Assembly (NCBI RefSeq): GCF_964656455.1
Contig: NC_135716.1
Location: forward strand, 105,246,389 to 105,310,388
DNA length: 64,000 nt
Origin: Halichoerus grypus
Lineage: Eukaryota > Chordata > Mammalia > Carnivora > Phocidae
Reading direction: 5' to 3'
Positions 1 through 13,200 of this stretch are shown here, in pieces (within the stretch, counting starts at the first letter, position 1; each line of letters starts with the position of its first letter). The position numbers and the translations under genes are program-made. The notes beneath the pieces are model-generated. The model saw nothing but the letters and a program-made list of their open reading frames with translations, made no database searches and was not told the origin of the DNA.

Positions 1-1024
1 AGAGTAGAAGAAATGAGAAGTGTTTTTTTTTTTTTTTTTTTAAAGATTTTTATTTATTTATTTGACAGAGAGACACAGCGAGAGAGGGAACACAAGCAGG
101 GGGAGTGGGAGAGGGAGAGGGAGAAGCAGGCTTCCCGCCGAGCAGGGAGCCCGATGAGGGGCTCGATCCCAGGACCCTGGGATCATGACCTGAGCCAAAG
201 GCAGACGCTTAACGACTGAGCCACCCAGGCGCCCCTGAGAAGTTTTTTTTTATTCATTTCCCATTAGATTTAGTTACGTAGTATTTAACTCTCTTCTGAA
301 ATACACCCTCACAGCGCCTTCTAACAAGATGACTGCACATTTGCTCTGTCAAATTGTAGAGCTGACATTTTTTGATATGCTTCCTCTTTTTTGCCATAAG
401 AAGCTCTGAATTAAGTCATTGTAGATTGTTCCTGTTTTTCCTCCACTAAATTGTTATTATTTGGAGTGGTGGTATATATAGGGATAACCATTTTTACTTA
501 TAATTTTAATATCCAATTTGAACCTGAATTCTAGAAGCAGAGTTCAGGATCTAAATATAAAAACTTGCTAAGAGTTTGTCCATTTGCTTTTTAAAAGTCC
601 ATTCTAAAAACTCAAGGGTATCCTTTAGGTAAGAATGTCAATGTGGACTTAAATATTCTCTAAGATGTTTTTCAAAATTTGCTAGAAACTTTGCTCCAGA
701 ACATAATTAATGTGAAATATTTTGGGTATTAAAGTCCTTTTAATTTTGTGTATTAAAATCCTTTTAATACTCATGCACATTATAGTCCAACTAATGTTGT
801 CTTCCAGATTTTAATTAAAATTAATTAAGTTTAAAAGTTCACAACCTAACTACTACTTTGATCATTTCTAATTTGGGATGTGTCTTTTGTTTCCTTCTTT
901 GAAATATCTATTATGAGAAGATATTCTTGTTAAAATTTGTGCTTCCAGGTAGTGGCTCTTTTATCATGGTGAAATGAACTGCTTGGTTGGTAATTAAGAC
1001 TTTTTCTCCCTGTCATTTTTCTAG
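1..1024 (+). other. FRRS1 intron (3' part)
   Basis: Apart from the SINE at 22-235 this is AT-rich unique sequence. No exon of the reeler domain is recognisable. The polypyrimidine run and acceptor before 1025 are normal. Confidence 0.7.
22..235 (-). mobile_element. Can-SINE, antisense to FRRS1
   Basis: A tRNA-derived carnivore SINE in reverse: a T tract, then the A/B-box-bearing part ending gccacccaggcgcccc. An 8-bp target duplication (tgagaagt) flanks it at 14-21 and 236-243. Confidence 0.95.
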
Positions 1025-1207
1025 TTCAGTGCTTCAGATTGTGGGAACAAGAAGTTCTGTATTAGGAGTCCTGTGAACTGTGACCCAGAGAAGGAGCCGG
1101 CCTGTTTCTTCTTGTCCTTCACACGAGATGACCAGTCAGTGGTGGTTGAAATGAGTGGTCCCAGTAAAGGCTATTTATCCTTTGCGTTTTCTCATGACAG
1201 ATGGATG
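1025..1207 (+). CDS. FRRS1: FRRS1 exon, DOMON domain part 1
   Basis: This exon has 61 codons, phase 0 at both ends. The acceptor is tttttctag and the donor gtttgt. The peptide starts FSASDCGNKKFC and ends FSHDRWM. It carries four cysteines and the beta-strand-like text SVVVEMSG and GYLSFAFS, typical of a DOMON fold. The donor has T at +3 but keeps G at +5. It is the first exon visible in the window; the preceding exon is not in bases 1-1024. Confidence 0.95.
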
Positions 1208-4200
1208 GTTTGTATCCCTCACTTACGTAAGTGGTAATGAAAGAAAATTACTAGAGGGACTGTAATCAGTGGCGGTGTACTTGTTGGTTCTAGAGTCAAA
1301 TGATCACACTTAACAATGGGAAGGGGAAGGGGAAAGCAGGACATGGTAACTTAGAGCAGATGCTGACCTAAACATCTTTGGGTATTTCATGTTTTTAACA
1401 GTTGTGCAATTACATAGCTCTAAGAACAGGCCATCCTACGGAGAGTTAGGAAAATCACTCTATATCCAGTGGACTTGCCAGTGTATCTTTCTGTCTGTCT
1501 CTGTCTGTCTGTGATAAAAGCAAGAAGTGCAGTTAAGAAAAGTTGCTCTGCATAAAAGTCTTATGTTATTTGTGATGCTTTTCCAACCCTCGTTGTTTTC
1601 TTGAGTGGCCAGCAACCACAGCATGGGTTGCTGCCTCGGTGTCCCCATTTTGGTAGTCATCGGTGCCTATCCCAAACAGAGAATGACACCTGGTGTGTCC
1701 AGGCATAAATATATTCTTCACCGGTAGGCTCCTTTGTCAGATCTAGGGAAGGCAGCATTTGTTTTAAGCTGATTCTCACTCTCCCTGGGTAGTGCTGAAT
1801 GGATTAAATGGTTCTATAGATGGCAGCCTTGTGCTGTGGTGTGGAAGACCCAAGTGCTGCAGAGGCATCCTGGTCTCCCTGAAGGAGGGCAGGAGAGTAT
1901 GGGCCAGGACATGTGTGAGTCCTGTTCAGAGCAGAGTTGGCGGGGAGGTTGGGGATGACTACAAATGGAGAAAGCCTCTTACTTCCACGTTAGCAAAGGC
2001 AACAGGTCTTTTCTAGAGAGGTTTCTTCCTGTCAGGTTTTAAACTTAACATCACTTCTTTAGGGAATCCTATTTCAAAAAAAGGAAAGGAACGCTGAGAT
2101 TCTGTACCAGAACTAATATTTTCCCTAAAAGTGCGCTCTGATTGCATTGGTCCTTGTATGCTGCTTGCAAGTTTTGCAGGAAGCCAGGGGTAAAAAGTTA
2201 CACCTAGATATTTTACTATATGCGTATGCATATGACCTAGATATTTTACTATATAGTCCTTGAATGCACCCATTATTCTCTTTCATTAAGCAAAATGTAT
2301 ATCTTAAACTTATGAGAGATAAGATCTGTCATATGCTTTTATTTTTTATTATTTTTTTAGAGGGGGAGGGGCAACGGGAGAGGGAAAGAGAGAATCTTAA
2401 GCAGGCTCCATGCCCAGTGCAGAGCCCGATGTGGGGCTCGATCTTATGACCCTGAGATCATGACCTGAGCTGAAATCAAGAGTCGGACACTTAACCATCT
2501 GAGCCACGTAAGCTCCCCAGATATGTCATGTGCTTTTAAAAATAACATATAAGGAATTATAACTCTTTCTTTTTTAAAGTTGTTTCTTGGGAAATTTTAT
2601 ACTTGATTGAATGATGTTACAGTAGTTCAAAATGTTTTCCCCATTTCCCTTTGTAATTGTCATCAGACCTATAGCATATTCTTTTGGGTATTTGCAGTTC
2701 TGGCCAAAATGAACCAGGTTTGGCGCCTAAGGGGGATGATGAGACTGGATTAAAAATAAAATGGGACTACACAGCAATAAGGAAAGATGGTGGTAGTGCT
2801 TGTTGTGTGAATGTGATGGAACTGGTTATGAAGGAAATTCTGAAGATGGCCCCCCTCCAAGGATTAACAGTGGTGGTCTCGTTGGAATAAGCATGTAGCT
2901 TCATCTCTAACATACAGTGCTCATTGAGATATGTGCTCTGGTCCCTTAAATAGAAAACATTGCAGTCACTTTAGAGTCAAACTTCATGCAATAGTATATT
3001 CACATTTTTCTTTTTCTGGTCACATAAAATCTGTCAGCGAGAGGAAGAGACAGTACTGCTGCCCTGGGCGTGGTGATGAGGAGCCCATAAGTAGACCGGT
3101 GGTTTCTGTTCTAAGTCGTAGGCATCGATGGCACAAAAGCATTTGTCTTTACTTCAAGATATATTTATCTTACTTAGAAATCTTATGTTTCTAGTATAGT
3201 ACTCATCAAAAAATGTTTATAAAAAAGACTTAATTATGCAGGTGCAGTTGATTTACAGAGCAATCTTACTTAATGATTAAAATCATCTGTACACCTGTTT
3301 GCCTAAATTGGGGGAAATAAATCATCCTCAGAAAATATTTTTAAAGTGGTTATTTCTATTTTTGGTTATTCAGAAAATTTTAGGATACTTTTATGACCTG
3401 CTGTTTCTTTTTAGTTCCTAATATAAATTTAAATACTGAAGGTATCTGATGCTATGAATACTAGCTAAATGATACCTTTTTCAATTTTACTTGTGAATTA
3501 ATGATAACAATTATTTTGGTATTAGACTTCATCACTAAAATTGATGAAAAGTATAATTTTCCATATTTTTGCTAAGAATGACTTGCTGATGTCTGAATTT
3601 TAACTAAATTTCAAAGTATACACATATTCCCTATCTCAGATACTTTATTAAATGATACAAAGTGTATCAAGAAGGCATACTATATATTAGCTTCTGTTGG
3701 CTTCCTTCTCCTGCCCAGTGTCATCTTGCTCTGTACAGAATTTCTTAATGTTGAGTTCTAGAATGTTCCCAGTTCTGGCCTCTCTTGTACTTCAGATTGG
3801 GATTTCCGGTGGCCGGCTGATCTTGTCCAGATGAGTATTCCTGGACAGCACTAACCATCATTTATAAAACTGAACTTAGTATCTTCCCTCCTCATGTTTC
3901 CTGTGTTCCCCATTCTTGGTGATCAAAAACAGTAATAAAAAAGCAGTTACCATTACTGATTTCTTGCTTCTTTTCAGAAACTGTCCTGGGCAGTTTATAG
4001 ACTCTCATTCATTGCTGCCACCATCTTCTTTGGTGTTCAGGGAATTTGGTTGTGACTTAGATTCTTCCCTTTTATTCACCTCAGGTCCTTCTTCCTCCTG
4101 CACACCCCCAACTTTTTGTTTTGAGAAGTTTTAAACCTACATGAAAGTTGAAAGAATAGTACAACAAACACCAGTAAGTTCTTCATCTACACTTGCCATG

Positions 4201-7200
4201 TTCTCTCCCTCTCCTTCCCCCACCACGTGTGTGTGTGTGTGTGTTTGTATGTTTGTGTGTAGATTGACTTATGAAGTGTATATAAAACACACATTTTTTC
4301 CCATCCATTTGAAAGTTATAGATATCTCATGACATTTTATCTTTAGAATTTTTAGCAAGTATCTCCTAAGAACAAGGATATGCTCCTATAATTGCCATAA
4401 TATCTTGATCACATTGAGAAAACTTAACAATGATATAATAATTTTATGCAATATAGTCTATATTCCAAATACCTCAGTTGTCCCCATAAAGTCCTTTATA
4501 GCTGTTCTTTAAAAAAATTTCTGACCCAAGATCCAATCATTTATCACCCAATACATTTAATTATCATATCTCTTTGATCAGTTACCCTACCTAAAAAATC
4601 TTTTTTAAAGATTTTATTTATTTATTTGAGAGAGAGAGAATGAGAGAGAGCACATGAGAGGGGGGAGGGTCAGAGGGAGAAGCAGACTCCCCGCTGAGCA
4701 GGGAGCCAGATGTGGGACTCGATCCCGGGACTCCAGGATCATGACCTGAGCCGAAGGCAGTCGCTTAACCAACTGAGCCACCCAGGCGCCCTACCCTACC
4801 TATTTTCTAGACTTCTTTGTAGTCCAATTCTGTAGAATGTTCCACAGTTTGTACAGTAGATTCAGGTTAAGATTTTTGGCACAAAGACTGCCAAAAGGGT
4901 TTGTTTCTATCTCAGTGCATCATATCAAGAGGTGTGTAATGTCAAATTAGTCCATTATTGATGATTCTATGTTTGATCACTGGTATCTGTCAGATTTTTC
5001 CATTGTGAAGGCATATTTTCTCTCTTTTTTTTTTAAAGACAGATTTTATTTATTCATTTGACAGAGACAGTGAGAGAGAGAGAGACAGAGCACAAGCAGG
5101 GGGAGTGGCAGGCAGAGGGAGAGGGAGAAGCAGACTCTGCACTGAGCAGGGGGTCTAATGCGGGGCTCGATCCCAGGGCCCTGGGATCATGACCTGAGCC
5201 AAAGGCAGATGCTTAACGACTGAGCCACCCAGGTGCCCTGAATTTTCTCTTTTTAATTAATAAGTAATCTGTGGGGTGATACTTTGAGGGTGAATATTCT
5301 GTTCCTCAATAACATTTTACCAAATGATTTTAGCATCTATTGCTGTTCCTTTCCTGAAACAGTTATTACATTTGTGGTTACAAAATGGTGATTTTCTAAT
5401 TTATTTATTAACTGGTGTTCTTCTAAAAAGAAGAACTTTCTTTTCTCTGCATCTGCCCTTCCCTTTTGGTGACACACTATGGACTAATGAATTCCTTTGG
5501 TCTATTGTGTTATAGTTTATCATCATCATTCTTGTTTTAGATGCTCATATTAACCCAAATATGGCTCCTTCAGGCTGTTTTTTTTGTGACCTTTCGATGT
5601 GTCTCTGTTAATTTTTTGGTGTGTCTTTGTTTTCTGGTGAAACAAGATGTCCACTCATCTTATACTGTTTTGCATTTTTATTTCTCAAAGGAGGTCTGTT
5701 TCCTTTTAATAGGAATAGTGTTTAAAATAAGTCAAGATTTGGGTGCTAATATGTTCATTGCTACCAGTCTTCCAGATTTTTGATTCTGTCTTTGACATAC
5801 TTCTTCATTCTTTTTATTGTATCGTCACTATCTCTGACTTGGCTTACACCTTTATTGTCATTTCCAGATCGCTGCAGTGACCCCTCACTAGTCCTGCTGG
5901 CTCCATGATTTCTCCTTTAAAATTTTTAGCAATTTTATTCCATTTCATCTTTCAACAGTCACTGTTGTTTTCTTCCTGGGCTACCACGGAGATCATCTCA
6001 ATCCTATCCCCAGAAACCTTTAGTAGTTATAGGAAAAATGTTCTTTTTTCATTAGCATGGCTTTCAAAACTCCTCAAAGTCCTTGTTGGAATTTCCAGCC
6101 TTACCGTGTATGTGTGTTAGCTAACATAATCACCTGTTCCCTAAAAGTTTCATATATTTTTTTATTTCTATGTCTTTGGTCCTGGAAGTTCCTCCTTTTG
6201 GGAAACTTTTCCTTTAATCTCAACTCTACCTTATCAACATATAAATATTTTTTATTCTCTAAGGCCTACTTACTATCTTTTCTGATAAGTTTTTTCAAAC
6301 CTTTGGCTCTACGTAATTTGTGCTTCCGTGGTACTTTGTCTAAACCTGTTTTATCATAATTCACATAGTATTATAACTGTCTCTTCCATTAAAAAGTAGT
6401 CTTTGGTTGTAAGAACAATCTAGTCATCTTTATTTTTCCCACAGTAACCCACACAATGTTTTCTGAACAGAGTGCATTCTAAATGCTTGATTCAAGAGAA
6501 ACAAATGGGAGACAGAGGATCTGTCCAATTCAGAAACTTGGTGGAACTTCTTACATGTGTGCTTCTATGCTCCATACTTGGGGTTTCTAGAATTGCCTGG
6601 AGCCTAAGGTTGTAATAGCAACCTTCTCATACTCTTCACTGTAGAGTAGTGAGGACTGAGAGTTACTTCCTCTCCGTCCCCATCATTCTCTCCAATATTT
6701 GAGAGGTCTGTCTGCAGTGAGTTAGTATGGCAGTTGGCCTATCATCATTTTGCCTCAAAATCAACCGTTTTGTTATATTAAAATTTGTTTTATTAAATAA
6801 AAAAAGAGTTTGTATACCTCATAGATTTTGAAAGTGTAGAGAAAACACATTGTTTAAATTAGAGATCAGTGAACTTTTTCTGTAAAGGTTCAGATAGTAA
6901 CAACTTTAGAATTTGTGGGCATATGGTCTGTGTTCTAAATACTCATCTCTGTGTGGTAGCACTGAAACAGCAATAGACAATCCATAAATTAATAGGTGTG
7001 GCTGTATTCCAGTAAGACTTTATTTGTGGACACTGAAATTTGGATTTCATGTATTTTTACTCATCATGACATATTCTTCTTTTTAATAAATGGTTTAGAT
7101 ATGTAAACATCCTTGTTAGCCTGTGGGCTGTACAAAAACAGGCATCAGGCTGAATTTGGTGTGTGTGCCATAGTTTGTTGATTCCTGGTTTAAATCGCCA

Positions 7201-10200
7201 TGACTCCAAATTTCTTGAGTTGGGCTAATTCTGATTTGAATAGAAGATGTGTAACAGTGAATAATTGGTTTGCTAAGGTTATGTACTTGGGAGTTCTCAA
7301 AGGTGGAACTTTAAAAAATAAATTTAAAATATGTTAGAATATCATTGGGATTAATAGCAAAATTTATTATAAATTGTCAGTCTTGGCTTTGTTTAAGGAG
7401 TTTAGTGACTACAACATATAAAAAGATCTTGTTAGATAGTTTATGGAGAATGGTTTAGAATAAGTGAAAGAACCAAAACTATACATAGTAATTTAAAATG
7501 CAGATTATTTCTTTGTACCATCATTTAAATGTAATTTGAAGATTCTGTGTGTCCTCTGATAGTCACTTTAAGCTCTAACTTTTAGAGCTAAGGAATATTG
7601 GAGACTAAAGAGTAGATAGGAATTAGACTGACAGAAAATGCCTCCTTGAGTTCAGACAAGTTGGTCTTAATATGTAATCTATTGAGTGTGTACAATATTA
7701 GCAGTATTTGATTACAGTGTCCTCATCTTAAAAGTTACCACCCCCAAACCCAATATAGTACAGTGCATTTATAGTTATGAAAATTTGTAAGACACAGATA
7801 TTTATTTACAAACAATGTTCATAATAAGTTCAGTGAAAAAAAGGTAACAGAACTGTGTATTTTCCTATTTGGGGTGAAAAAATAGGTATAAATACAAATA
7901 GGTTTGGATGAATATACATGAAAGCATTAACAGTGGTGTTTGAGTTTATGGGCATATAAACATGTTATTTTAATCTATTTTTACATTGAAATTGTGTTGC
8001 TTTTGTATTATAACAAAGCTATTATTTATTTATATTGAATGAAGTATAGTTGACACACAATGTTACATTAGTTTCAGTACAACATAATGATTGGACAGTT
8101 TTAAATATCATGCTATGCTCATCACAAGTGTAGCTGCTATCTGTTACCATACAACATTGTTATACCATTGACTATATTCCCCGTGTTCTACCTTTTATTC
8201 CCATGACTTATTCATTCCACAGCTGGAAGCCTCTGTCTCCCACTGCCTCTCACCCATTTTGCCCATCCCCCCACCCCCTCCCCTCTGACAACCACCAGGT
8301 TTGTTCCCTGTATTTATGGGTCTGTTTCTGATCTTTGTTTCTTTCTTCATTATAGCAAAATTATTTTAAATTAATAAATTGGGCAGCCAATTCTCTTGAG
8401 TTCATAGCATCATTAGGATTGAATCAGTAAATTATGTTTTAACAGCATCAAATACTATTTGATTTCATTAGGGATGCTTTTAAAAACAAAATGTTGATAT
8501 TCCTTTGATTTTTTCTCATTTGCAAATGTTTTTAGGGTGATGATGATGCTTATTTGTGTATTCGTGAAGATCAGACTGTGCACATACAACCTTCCCATTT
8601 GACAGGGCGAAGTCACCCTGTGATGGACTCCAGGGTAGGTGTGAAAATTCTGGGAACCTCCACCTGGCTTGCCCGTCTTTTGGCTGTGTGGCCAACAGTG
8701 GAGTAACTTTGCTGCAAGATAGCTCCCCATCCTCAGTTAGCAGACCCAGAGCAGGAGTCTGGCAACAGGCTTCCTTTCTTATAATAATCTGGGAGAAACT
8801 TTTCTGTGCTTTATTTTATTTTAAAATAAAATATAAAAATAAATTATATAGTATTATATTTATATGTTTAATTTATTATTAATATATTATATTTTAATAT
8901 TGTATATTAAAGTATATTTTATAATTATATAATTTAATAACATTATGTGTATTTAAGGTGTACAACATGATGGTTTGATATACATTGTTTTCCCACTTCC
9001 TCTCTGAGGAGTACAAGAAACATTTTCTCCTAGTTCATTTGTCTTTATCCCACTTGGCAAAATACTGTTTTTACTTTGAGTCAGAACCCCATAAGTCCTC
9101 TACCCAGGTAAGAAACTTTGGCAGATGTACTAACCCCATCTGGCCACTGACACAAAATCAAAAACACTGAAGAAACAATTAGGAAGTAATACGCCTGTGG
9201 CCACAATGTAACATGTAACAAGGGAGAAGTCCCAAGCCCAGGGGAAAGCTCTACAGAGAGCGTGAAGTCTTAGGCAACAGCTACCGCTCCGTCAACACTC
9301 ATCTGCTTGCCGACGCCATGTGATGAGAGACACTTCTCTACCAGAAATAGGCCATCTCTGGCACAGATGCCAAGAAGAGGCACAGAAGACAACTGTCCAA
9401 GGCACTGAACCAGTCTCCGCCCTTACACTCCTCCTTCTCACTGGATGAGAAACTCTGTGTCATTAACCCAAGCCTCTTCTTAAAAATCGGTCTGTAAGGT
9501 TTTGAAAAGGAGCTGATGCTCTGACCATCTTCATCATAAAATATTCTTTTCTAACATGTGAAAAAAAAAGGATTTAGGTGACACAGGCAAGAATTCATCT
9601 TTTCCTACAAGAGAAACTTGTCTTGTGCTTTTCTGAAGTGTAGAAAAGGGGAGACGGTGGTCAAAGGGTACAAAGTTGCAGTTATGTAGGATGAGTAAGT
9701 CTAGAGATCTAATGTACAGCATGATGACTGTATTTAATAAAACTGTATTGTATACTGGAAATTTGCTAAGCGAGTAAATTTCAGGTGCTCTCACCACAAA
9801 AAAAAAGGTAAGTATGTAAGGACACAACTGTAGTAATCATTTCACTATGTATATAATTTTCCTGGAAAGGAAATCCGGCAGGTCAGGATTTTGATCATAT
9901 TTTATTTTTAACAAATCTGTGGAAAGTGCTGAGAAGACCCATTGTGTACGTTTGTAGGGTGCTCTTGAGGATCTGGCTTGGAGGCTGGCGGATGGTGTTA
10001 TGCAGTGCTCTTTCAGAAGAAACATTACCCTTCCTGGGGTTAAGAATAGATTTGATCTAAACACAAGCTACTACATATTTCTAGCAGACGGTGCAGCTGA
10101 CGATGGTACGTATATTGATGAAAACTATCTTTTCAAGTTTTTTTCTCTCTCTTCTTCCCTTTTCCACCTTTCCTGAAGAGACTACTATAATTGCTCATTT

Positions 10201-13200
10201 TTTAAGATACACACTTGTGGGTAAAGAGTTATCAAAACCCTTTTCCATTTTTGCCTGACAGTTCGACTTTGGATGACCTTCTTGTTTTGTTTCCTGGGAA
10301 ACTAGATAAAAGTAGTATCAACTATGTTATAAGGTGACATGCTTATGATAAAAATGACTTCTGGCTGGCAAACTGCATTTGGACCAGGAAGAACTATAAA
10401 TACCTAGTAAGAAGCCATATCTTTGGGCTTCCCTAAATGTTGTGACGTTGGCAGATTCCTGGCAGGGATCCTGTAAGCAGTGACTGTGGGATTGTTGCAA
10501 GAGATACTGGCTTTTGTAGGATAACCTGTCTAATGTGAATCTCATCTCCTTGAACCTGAGCTTTCTCCAGGGAGGTGGAAGAAGGGTAGAGAGAATAGCC
10601 CCTGGCCAACTGAATAAGGTGCTACAAGATCTCCCATCGAAGGAAAACGCCTCTAAATGCCCTGCAGCTGTGCTTGTCTCTGTCCCACATCTCTCTAAGT
10701 GAATTTGATGCCAAGTGCAGCCCCGGTAGTTTTATGTGTTTGAATATTTACTTTATCCTCTTTTTTTAAAAGAATATTTCCTTTGTCCTTAAGAAGACTG
10801 CCCTGGTGGGTATTGCAACACATAGTAATAAGGATTATTAGATTTTGTTTAAGGTCTTGGCTGATGATGTTTTGAAGAACTACAGGAAATGCCAAGGTAG
10901 TATGTAGTGACTCATCTCTTGGGAGATAATACCGCCCCCAAACTTTGAGAATATAGCTTCCTTTGAAAATGGTGAGAAGCTGGGTGGATGGAATGGAAGG
11001 GTAGGGGGTGAGGTAAAGGAAGAGAAAGAGCAGAAATGTGGTGTAGGTAAAATTGTGAAAAGCCTTTGCATATTCTATCATGTGGTTTTGATTTTATACT
11101 ATGGGTAAAGGGGACACAATAGTTTTGAAGCCCGATAAAGTATCTCCTCAGTGTTATGAGAAAATTTAGGAGTATTCGTAGATTTAGTTGTAGGTGATAT
11201 GTGTAGTTATTTTAGTTAAATCGTGTAGTCTTGTTTGCACCAGCAACAGCAAAAACAGCTTGAAAATCATTTCTTGGCTAAGTGATAATAATGAAGAAAA
11301 ACTACTCCGTGCTAATGACTGCCAGTCACTGGCTAAGCACTGTAGTTAGATCCTTCATTTTTATCTTCATAAAAATTATATTAGATATGTACTCTTTTAC
11401 TATCCCTGTTTCATCCAGGAGGAAACAGAGGCTTAGGAGCGGTTAAGTAATTTGCCCAGATGAGTCCATGGTAGAGCTGGAATTTGAATCCAAACTCTTC
11501 GACCTCAGAGCCTAAGTCATCAACACTTTTGAACATGGAAAATGTAGGAATTGAATTTTTAATGAGGAAAAGGGTCAGATATTTGTGTTTTTAAACGGAT
11601 GCCACTCAAATAGAGGTAATTGTGTTTGTTGTTACTCTAGCTACTCTGTCACTTATTGTGCATTACATATATCCCATGTCTCACAGAGGCTTTGTCAATA
11701 GACATTATATTGCCCATTTAAGAGGAGGAAACTGGAACCTAGAAAGGCTAAGTAACTCGTTCCAAATCAAACAAGTAGTGCAGTCAGAAATTCCATCCCA
11801 GGCTGTTCCGCTTGCAGAAGCCGTGCCCTTTCCATCAGACCAGCCTGCTTCCTTCGGTGCCCGGTGTGGTGCAGGTGCTCCATGAGTGACTGCTGAAGCA
11901 AATGGATGTCTTCAGCTGCTAGGGCATTTAATGGTTTGCATTTATACTTTAAAAAACTTGATACTTAGGGGCACCTGGGTGGCTCAGTCAGTTAAGCATC
12001 TGCCTTTGGCTCAGGTCATGATCCCAGGGTCCTGGGGTCGAGCCCCATGTCAGACTCCCTGCTCAGCTGGGAGCCTGCTTCTCCCTCTGCCTCCACCCCT
12101 CCTCCCTGCTCATGCTCCCTCTCTCAGTTAAATAAATAAAATCTTTAAAAAAAACTTGATACTTAAAAAATTTACACTTTAAAAGAAAAGCAATTTCACT
12201 TAAGTAGATGAATTCTATTATATAATAAATTGTGTGTGGGAGTGTGTATGACAATGCCAAGACTTTCTTCTTAGGTCAGCACTGTAGAAATTGAAATGCA
12301 GTTTCTGATAGAAACAATATTTTAAGTGATAGTTCCAATATTCCCCCAGAAAAATCTAGTTCATGGATAATATAGGTGCAGAATGGAGCATTTCTGTATC
12401 TCCCTCTCCTGTTGGTGTTGCTATGCTGATGGTATGGTGGGGAGAATCTCTATCTTTTGTGGTGTTTCTCAAAGTGTGGCCCCAAACAACCTGCTTCAGA
12501 ACCATTTGGAGTGACTGCTGAAAATGTAGATTCCCGAACTCCAGCTTAGACTCACTGAATCTCTGTCGTTGATGCTTGGAATCTGCAGGTGATTGTTTTG
12601 TATACTGTGGTTTGATAACTTACTACTCTAGGACAGGGTTCTCCCAAATAAGGTGTATACATTGTAAGGCAGTTTAGGGGATACAAGGAGCAACACTAGA
12701 ACCTTCTATTTAGATTTATTTTATCTCATCTCATCTCAAAAATTTCTATTTTAATATATTTTACAGTGTTCATAATGCATTAAGACAATAGAACATGAAT
12801 ATGTTCTAAAGTATACATATATTGGGAGCACAGACTCATTTTAAAAATTTTTTTATTTCTTTAAAGATTTTATTTATTTGAGAGAGAGCAGGAGCAGAGG
12901 GGTGGGGCAGAAGGAGAGGGAGAAGCAGACCCCCTGCTGAGCAGGGAGCCCCATGTGGGGCTCGATCCCAGGACCCCAGGATCATGACCTGAGCTGAAGG
13001 CAGCTGCTCAACCAACTGAGCCACCTGGGTGCCCCGGACTCATTTTTTTTTAAACTGGTGGAGTGCAAAGCAAAAATGCAAAACAAAACCTTAAAAAAAA
13101 CCCCCAAAACCCAAACCTAGGCATTAATGCTTCAGGGAATAAACTTTCCATTACCCTTGTATTGGGGAACAAAATACAATTGCCACATAAATCATTGTCT

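Larger units (their letters stand above)
4105..5790 (-). mobile_element. Old L1 3' region fragments
   Basis: Degraded reverse LINE text, such as ttgaaagaatagtacaac near 4150 and aacaagatgtccactcatct near 5640, split by two SINEs. The subfamily (L1M/L1ME type) is a guess. Confidence 0.5.
1208..8535 (+). other. FRRS1 intron, 7.3 kb
   Basis: The intron contains three antisense SINEs (2341, 4594, 5024), old LINE-1 remnants (about 4105-5790 and 8005-8350) and one hAT-type element (6863-7188). Short CTGT (1491-1512) and TG (4226-4260) microsatellites are present. The rest is AT-rich with no gene signal; the short ORFs do not resemble proteins. Confidence 0.7.

Noticed and set aside
22..235. tRNA genes within SINEs
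   Set aside because: The box A/B-like sequence belongs to tRNA-derived SINEs; no intact cloverleaf or anticodon arm was seen in any copy.
9070..9530. Possible old LTR in an FRRS1 intron
   Set aside because: Higher GC than its neighbours and flanked by L1 pieces, but no paired ends, TATA box or poly(A) signal arrangement could be shown.
10695..11081. 128-codon ORF on the - strand in an FRRS1 intron
   Set aside because: No recognisable protein features; the hydrophobic start comes from CT-rich sequence.
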